Made by a program: the position numbers and the translations under genes. 64,000 bases of DNA from Dryomyza anilis (lineage: Eukaryota; Arthropoda; Insecta; Diptera; Dryomyzidae), in NCBI GenBank assembly GCA_951804985.1, contig OX638136.1, forward strand, positions 7,753,852 through 7,817,851, written 5' to 3'. Below are positions 57,482-64,000 of the stretch, in pieces. How positions within the stretch are numbered: the stretch's first letter is position 1; each line of letters starts with the position of its first letter. The notes below the pieces were generated by a model, which had not been told where the DNA came from, ran no database searches, and saw only the letters and a list, made by a program, of their open reading frames with translations.

Positions 57482-58776
57482 ATACATTATATTAAATCGG
57501 TAATAAATAATACATTTCACGATCGTACAATTATATATTTGATCTGTTGAGTACATATCTTTAATACATATGTATGAAAAAATTTTTCAACTATATAATC
57601 ACCTATAACTACGGTATAACTTTGCCGATTATTTGTTTTATATTTTATGTGAAACGAGTACAACGTTTTCTTTCGACTATATTTAAATAGAAATCATACT
57701 CCCAATACTAAAGTTATACATAATTCAATCTCTGTAAACGTGCGTTTTATACGAATTTCTGAATGTAAATGATCTGTACTGCTATTTTACCTAGGCCCGC
57801 GATTAATAAGACTATCAAACACTTTTAGAATATTTATGATCATATTATTATGTTGAAATCTCAAGATAGAAAGATGAAAAGACGGTGCCAGATGACAAAA
57901 TTTAGGAAATTAAGAAAACTAGTCGAAAACTAAAACAAAAAAACTCAGCCATCTTCGTTGGGCGCCATGTAACGTTTTGCTAGGACATGAAAAGGTGTTG
58001 TTGTGGAGACGTTCGGTGTGTTGGTGCACCGGCTAGGCTCAGGTGGGATGGGTACTTGTCTCCGATAAATAGTTAAACAAACATTTAAGAAATGTTCAGT
58101 GGAATTGAAAACAACTAAAATAAAACAGCGCCTACCAAAAAAAAAATCATATTATTTAAACAAGTGGATTCATATATTACTTGTTATAAAAAAAAACTGG
58201 CTTATAAATGAATTTAATAAAATGACAAAATGTATAGCCTGCTATAAAAATACCTAAAAATAAAAATTTCTCTACAGTGGTTTATTTACCTATATACATT
58301 GTTTTTCTATTATATGTTTTACTTTCAGATCCAGCTATGAGCAATTTGAGAAGACGAAGAACGAAAACCACAAAGCGTCGCGAATAGGAGGCACATTGTG
58401 CGTTTCAAGGAGTAGCAATTGCAACAAGTCCTGCAAAAGCGCACGCTTTGCAGTGCTGTAGCCGAACTAAAGACAATTTTTAACGAGGTTTAGCTCAGAT
58501 ACGGACGGTTTCACGGTAGTGTAATAATAACCATAATAATAACCAGATGGAATTTGAGAAGACAAACTCATTGTTTATCATATAATATATAAAATATGAA
58601 ATATAAAATATATATGTAATATGTAAAATAATTAATAACAATTAAAATAATATATGTATAATTTTAATTGTTTTTAATTATTTTACAAAAATTAGAACTG
58701 TTTTGTACAAAATTATTCAATTAGTTAATGCGCCATAATTTATATTATTTTTGTATGTCATATTTTTAAAGATGCT

Positions 58777-58892
58777 GTTATAAAATTATATAAATTAATG
58801 AAAAATGTGAGGGAAAAGTCTATTAAATTACTATACAGTAATTTAATAGACTTTTCCTTCACATTTTTCATTAATTTATATAATTTTATAAC
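58777..58892. repeat. Palindrome, end of U8 (116 bp)
   Basis: Duplicate of the palindrome at 47791-47906 with the same mismatch, part of the 11-kb higher-order repeat. Confidence 0.85.
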
Positions 58893-59510
58893 ATTTTCTA
58901 AGCATTATTTAGGCAGTAGGCTTTTGTTAAAAGAAAACCACTGTAAAAATACAATGGAAATATGTTTACGAAGTAGGCCGAGTTAAGAATCATCATTGTT
59001 ATTTTTAACAATTCGATTGTTAATATATAACAATTTAACAATTCAAAATAACAATTAATTGTTAATTTTGACATTTAGTTTTTATTTTTAGACGTCATAA
59101 TTAAATAAAGTGCGTCAAAAAATAACTTCGAAAAATTAACAATTTCAATTGTGGATAACAACAATAAATTAACAATAGATTATTGTCAATGCCATTTTGA
59201 CCAATATGATTGTTAATTTATTTCTCAGAGTGTAGTATGTATAGAAAAAAGTTTATAATTTTAGTTTGGGCAATACTCTTGATAACCATATATCGCTTTC
59301 TTATTTAGCATTAGATCCGAAATTCTAAAAAAATCCTCCAAAAGTAGGCTATAAAATAAAAAAAACGATTTGTTGTACATACATTTTATTGTAATTTTAA
59401 TTTAACAAGGCATCGAGTTATTCTAACCAATGTAAATGTAACATTATACAATTTGTACATTAACGATACAGCATGTTGAATCAAACAGATAATCCATGTT
59501 CAGTTAAAAT

Positions 59511-62338
59511 CAAGGATTGAAACCTAAACGAATAACGGTTTCGATTTCGGTTTTTTCTGCGTTTCGGTTTCGGTTACGGTTTTAAGTTTTTATAACGAAA
59601 CGGTTTCGGTATACCGGTTCCAGGTTACGGTTTCGGTTTTTGTATAAATTTTCTTTATTTCCATATTTTTCAAATAATTTTACATTTTTTATATGGTGCT
59701 AAATTATGATCAAATTATGATACTGGGGTAACGTGGGAAACGTAATTTAAACAATGTTTGTTGTTATTTTAGTAAAAATATTGTGTTATATGAATTATTT
59801 AATTGATTACGTCAAGAAAAAAATTTAATTTGAAATTTCGCGACCACAAACCAATGAAAAGCAACATATTGACTTCACCTGATATATGATCTGAATTAAA
59901 AAGAACATGAATTTTGTACAATTTTCATCCATAAAAGCCAAAGAAATTAAAATTCAACAATTCTGTGAACTGCAATATATGTAAACTAGTGATGATCATT
60001 TGCAAGAGCAATGCAAGAAATGTTAATCTTAATCTATTAAATTTTAAATAAAGATCGAAGACAAATATCTTAAACTGCATATTAATTAAGAAAACGAATA
60101 GAATTTGAACACCTATTGTATTTAAGTTACTTATTTTCCATATTTTTCAATTTCTTCAACATTTTACTAACAAAAAGAAAATCCAATAACCTAAAAATTT
60201 GAATTATATTTTAAAAAGAATTAACTAATAAAAAATAATTGTATAAATCAAGTGATGTTGACGAGACAATTCAAAATCTCAAGGCCATAATAAAATGAAC
60301 GAAAAGTCACCAAATACATTTTCAAAATGCTAAATATGTTTTACAAACTTCTTTATGTATCTGTGAATTGATAAGAAAATGTAAATCTATTAGTTGATAT
60401 TTCAACTTTAAAAATGCATCAATTACTTTTTATAATATTAATCAACAAACTCGAAAATTAAGTTTTTCATAAAAATGTGTTTGGTGACTTTTCGTTCTAC
60501 AACGACAATATACATTATAAAATATACAATAAATATTTCGTATAGGCATATTTCTGTTTTCGTCACAGATTAAAAAATCCGTATGCTATACGTACCGTAT
60601 GTCAAGAGAACTCAAATAATATTTTGCATAGTAACATTTTTCTTTGCGAACACCATGCGAACACTAACTCAAACGCTACAAAGCGAATACTAACAGAAAG
60701 AAGAGAATATAACAATAACGAATACGATTCTTATACACACTTTCACAACTCTTCGTTGCTATACTGTATCATCGCATGGCAACAAACAGACGCATGACAA
60801 CAAACACAAGCATGACAACGGACAGACGCATGACAACGGACAGACGCATGGCACCACACTACATGTATGTATCTAGTACAGCTGTCTAGTTGGCAACAAC
60901 AACGAGTTCTCTTTGTGGTACAAAAAATTTCCCGCCATAAATTCTATCAACAGCTTGCATGCTGCTTTATTCGAATTTTGGTTGTTGTTGCACTTTCAAA
61001 CGAATCAGCGGATTTGTGAAAAAAGAAAAACACAAAAAGCAATATATCACACTGTGAACATGTTCATATATTATTTTTTATTACTTCATGATTTTACAAT
61101 TAACAAAAAAACTATATATAAAAGTAAAACAAAAATAATAATGTGCATAGCACAGTGCATATGCACTATCGATGTACGAACTTGCGTAGCGAAGAAAAGA
61201 GAAAAAAACATTGTTTTGTCTGTTTTGTCTTTCTGAAGCGACTTTTAAAGCACTTTTAAAGCTATTTACCGCTTCAAAAGTGCTTCACTGGCCTTATTTT
61301 TAAGATGCTTATATTCTTTAGAATTCGACAAAAATAAAAAAAAAACACACATCTTCATTAATGTTCACGTTCATAAATATTTTGCACGCTTTCCATTGTT
61401 ACTTATTGTTCAATATTTAGTAATATCATGAATTCTTTTGTATATCATTATTACCTTAAAAGCATTATAAATACATTAAAATCATAAAAAAACGCAAGTC
61501 TTCCTTTTCTTGCAGTCTTAGTCCTGCACTTGCTCTTGTTCTTTTTCCTGCAAAATCTCGATTTTGTTCTCGCTTCTGTTCTTGTAAAAAAAAAATGCAA
61601 GAACAAGAATGCCTGAACAAGAAATTTTTAATCATCACTAATGTAAACAAATATCTGCCTTATACTTGAAATGTTTAAACTTGTCTAACTTGCACTTCAT
61701 TTTTCGTATTTCCTTAAATAGTTACTGAGATGTTAATAATTTGAAACTTTTTTTACATTTTTTTTTTTTTGCATTTCATTGTTTTGTTTATGTCCGAAAT
61801 TGAGCTGTTTTGAAACATCAGTCAAAAATCCATTAGAAGACTTATAAATTGTATTCTATTGAATAGATCCTTTAAAAGAATTTAAAAAATATTCAAATGA
61901 ACTTTTCAAAACTTGTTCCACTTTAAATAAAAAACCAATATTATTAAAATTTTAATCATTTTTTAACGTAAAAATTTTGCTTGGAGTTGCTGGTGTTTTG
62001 TTGTTAATTCGATAAATGAAACAAAAAACAAATTTTAGACCAAATACCGTTGTTTTGGAAATATCGTTTCTCAAAAAACAACATGTGAATTTTTGTACAA
62101 CCAAAAATGTTTATTTTGGGAACTCCAAGTTTTAATTAATGAAATTTTACTTAAAATAAAATATGTTTTCCTGGTTTTTTGCATACTTTTTTAAAAACCG
62201 TTTTAAACCGGTATAAAACCGAAACCGATTATAACGGTTTTGGATATCGGTATATTTCTGATTTTCGTATAACGGTTTCGGTTTTAAAATGAAACGGTTT
62301 TAAACGGATATCGGTTTCGGTTACGGTTTCAATCCTTG
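59511..62338. mobile_element. hAT-type non-autonomous transposon, copy 2 (2828 bp)
   Basis: Same element with the same ends and the same flanking gttaaaat (59503-59510 and 62339-62346) as copy 1. It arose with the duplication of the host unit, not by new transposition. It differs by a 14-bp loss near 62153 and a one-base gain in an A run near 61340. Confidence 0.85.
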
Positions 62339-62572
62339 GTTAAAATTTTTTACTATTCATAATTAACATTATGAATAATAATAATAATTAAATCCATGTA
62401 CCATGTTAACAACTAACAATATCAGCGTTACCAATAATCAAAAAATAATGCCTAACTTAAGATAGTAGTCGATTTTGACATAAATGTATGTGGAAGATTT
62501 GTCAAAAAGCCGACCTGTACGAATCTGTTTGAAAAAAAAAAACAATATGATATCCGTTTAATTTCTATTTAA

Positions 62573-62653
<81 letters not shown>

Positions 62654-62656
<3 letters not shown>

Positions 62657-64000
62657 CTGTGTGAAAAATAATAGCAGCGCTCTCCTATAAATTATAAATT
62701 CGATTTTTTAGATTTTTTCGTATAAGAACAATCAATTATTTTTATAATTTACATTTATTGGAATTATGTCATTACAATGCCGTCTTATTTTTTCATATTC
62801 TTAACATATTTTAAAAAAATATGTTATCTTTTGTAAATGAGTCTTGGATTTACGTGTGAAAAATAATAGCAGCGATGCCAAATTTGTTAAAAAATCCATT
62901 ATTTTCTTCAAAGTTTTTAAATTTAAAATTTGTATTTATATTAGTTAGACTAATTTGAAATGTATTGTTGAATATTTGAAATATTTTATGTTGCTTTGAT
63001 TAAATATGGAATATACAAAACCCTGTTTTAGTAAATCGCGTAAATACCTTAAAAATCATTAAATTTCTTTAATAGAGCTTTCAAAATTATATAGGATATT
63101 GTTTATTCCATAGCTAAAATGTTAACTAAAGCTAAACATTTGACAAAAAATACGAAACACGTGTCTCAACGTAAAAAAAGTATAAAAAATCCATTTGTTT
63201 CAATATTACATATGATTTAAGTAATCTTTTCTTTGAAATTTACCAAAGTGAAAAAAAATCTTGATATGCAATTTGGAATATTAACTTTAGAGAACCACTC
63301 ATAGAAGAAGTTTTTTCTGTAAGAAGCCATTAAGAACTTTAATACACATCGGCAAATATTGATACATCTCGAGTTTGCACGTGTCTATCGTAAGAGTAAC
63401 TTGATGTAACCACTAGCGTAACTTAGTATGATCCAATGGTTCAAAATTGCCACGACTGATTCCTGGAATATCGGAATTACAAATTTTAATGTATTGGACA
63501 ATAGTAAATGGTGCAATTTTTAGACTAATGGTTCAAAGGGTTAGTCACGATTTTTAAATACTTTTAATTAGTAGTTTCAACATTTGCCGAGGTCTATAAT
63601 TGTCCTTCAGGGCTACTTTCATAAAAAACTTATTTTATGAGTTGTTTTCTAAAATCATATCTTTCGAATTGCATATCCATATTTTTTTTCTCTTTGGTAC
63701 ATTTCACAGAAAAGGTTACTTAAATTATATGTAACATTGAAACAAGTGATTTTTTGATACTTTTTTTACGTTTAGGCACGTGTTTCGTATTTGTTGTCAA
63801 ATTATTTGCTTCAGTTAACATTTTAGCTAAGAAATAAACAATATCCTGTAGAATTTTGAAAGTTCTATTAAAAAATTTTAAGGATTTTCAAGGATTTTTC
63901 GCTATTTACTAAAACAAGGTTTTGTAGGTTACATAAATAATCAAAGCAACACAAAATATTTCAAATATTTAACAATACTATTCAAATTAGCCTAACTTAT
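62654..64000. mobile_element. Tc1-type foldback element, copy 2, cut by window end
   Basis: Same element as at 51680-53312 in the same place of the duplicated unit. Left arm, loop and most of the right arm are visible. The right terminus lies beyond the window. Confidence 0.8.

Larger units (their letters stand above)
48036..59021. repeat. Tandem unit U8 with hAT, foldback and gypsy-c insertions
   Basis: U8 is unit sequence interrupted by three elements: hAT-type (48525-51365), Tc1-type foldback inside a long (TA)n tract (51680-53312) and gypsy-c (53948-57481). Unit sequence equivalent to U1 1025-1395 is present on both sides of gypsy-c, once before it (about 53577-53947) and once after it (57482 onward). 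The mini-me element is absent (ctaaaacaaaaaaactcagcc near 57933). At 58063 the unit jumps from the equivalent of U1 2265 to about U1 3660, losing the minus-strand TATA region. The conserved block is at about 58329-58575. Confidence 0.85.
59022..64000. repeat. Tandem unit U9, cut by the window end
   Basis: U9 repeats the left half of U8 at an offset of about 10,986 bp: the same unit start, the same hAT element with the same 8-bp duplication, and the same foldback element, which runs past the window end. Differences are few: a 14-bp loss near 62153 (gatcttctatat missing), a one-base A-run change near 61340, and a different length of the (TA)n tract. The unit is therefore a recent duplicate of U8, not an independent set of insertions. 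Confidence 0.85.

Noticed and set aside
1..64000. Bacterial-type operons, riboswitches or a defence system
   Set aside because: Composition, retrotransposons with A tails, SINE and splice-like signals all point to a fly genome. No such features are present.

Overview
The window reads as a repeat-rich, AT-rich block from a higher fly (Diptera, Brachycera). The species cannot be named from the sequence. No host protein-coding gene is supported. Evidence for a fly genome: a mini-me-like element with its (GTCY)n tract and conserved core, LOA-like LINEs with an ORF1 domain typical of insect elements, errantivirus-free Ty3/gypsy elements, hAT and Tc1-type non-autonomous DNA transposons, and a tRNA-derived SINE.

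The backbone is a tandem array of a roughly 4.5-kb unit. Taking the motif aatatagtcttcattacc (or its homologue) as unit start, units begin near 1 (U1, 4508 bp, the reference), 4509 (U2), 19000 (U3), 31646 (U4, doubly deleted), 33311 (U5), 41781 (U6, starts mid-unit), 43455 (U7, 4581 bp), 48036 (U8) and 59022 (U9, cut by the window end). All units are in the same orientation. Each full unit holds an AACAAT-rich start, an AT-rich middle with a (TA)n tract, usually a mini-me element, a primer-binding-site-like motif, a minus-strand TATA box with a downstream splice-donor-like site, and a GC-richer conserved block of about 240 bp.

Transposons are nested in the units. U2 carries LINE copies 1 (6271-11600) and 2 (12178-16722). 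U3 carries gypsy-a (19482-24056) and LINE copy 3 (25160-29690). U5 carries gypsy-b (34350-39774). U6 carries a SINE (41968-42278). U8 carries a hAT-type element (48525-51365), a Tc1-type foldback element (51680-53312) and gypsy-c (53948-57481). U9 repeats the hAT and foldback elements at an offset of about 10,986 bp, so the right end is a young, higher-order duplication of about 11 kb.

The array and its transposons evolve together. LINE copy 2 has the 5' flank of one insertion site and the 3' flank of another. Gypsy-c has flanks from two different unit positions and switches subfamily inside gag. Both look like products of unequal crossing-over between transposons in different units. All LINE copies share one lesion in the reverse transcriptase although they occupy two separate insertion sites, which points to a defective source copy mobilised in trans. 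No element here looks autonomous.
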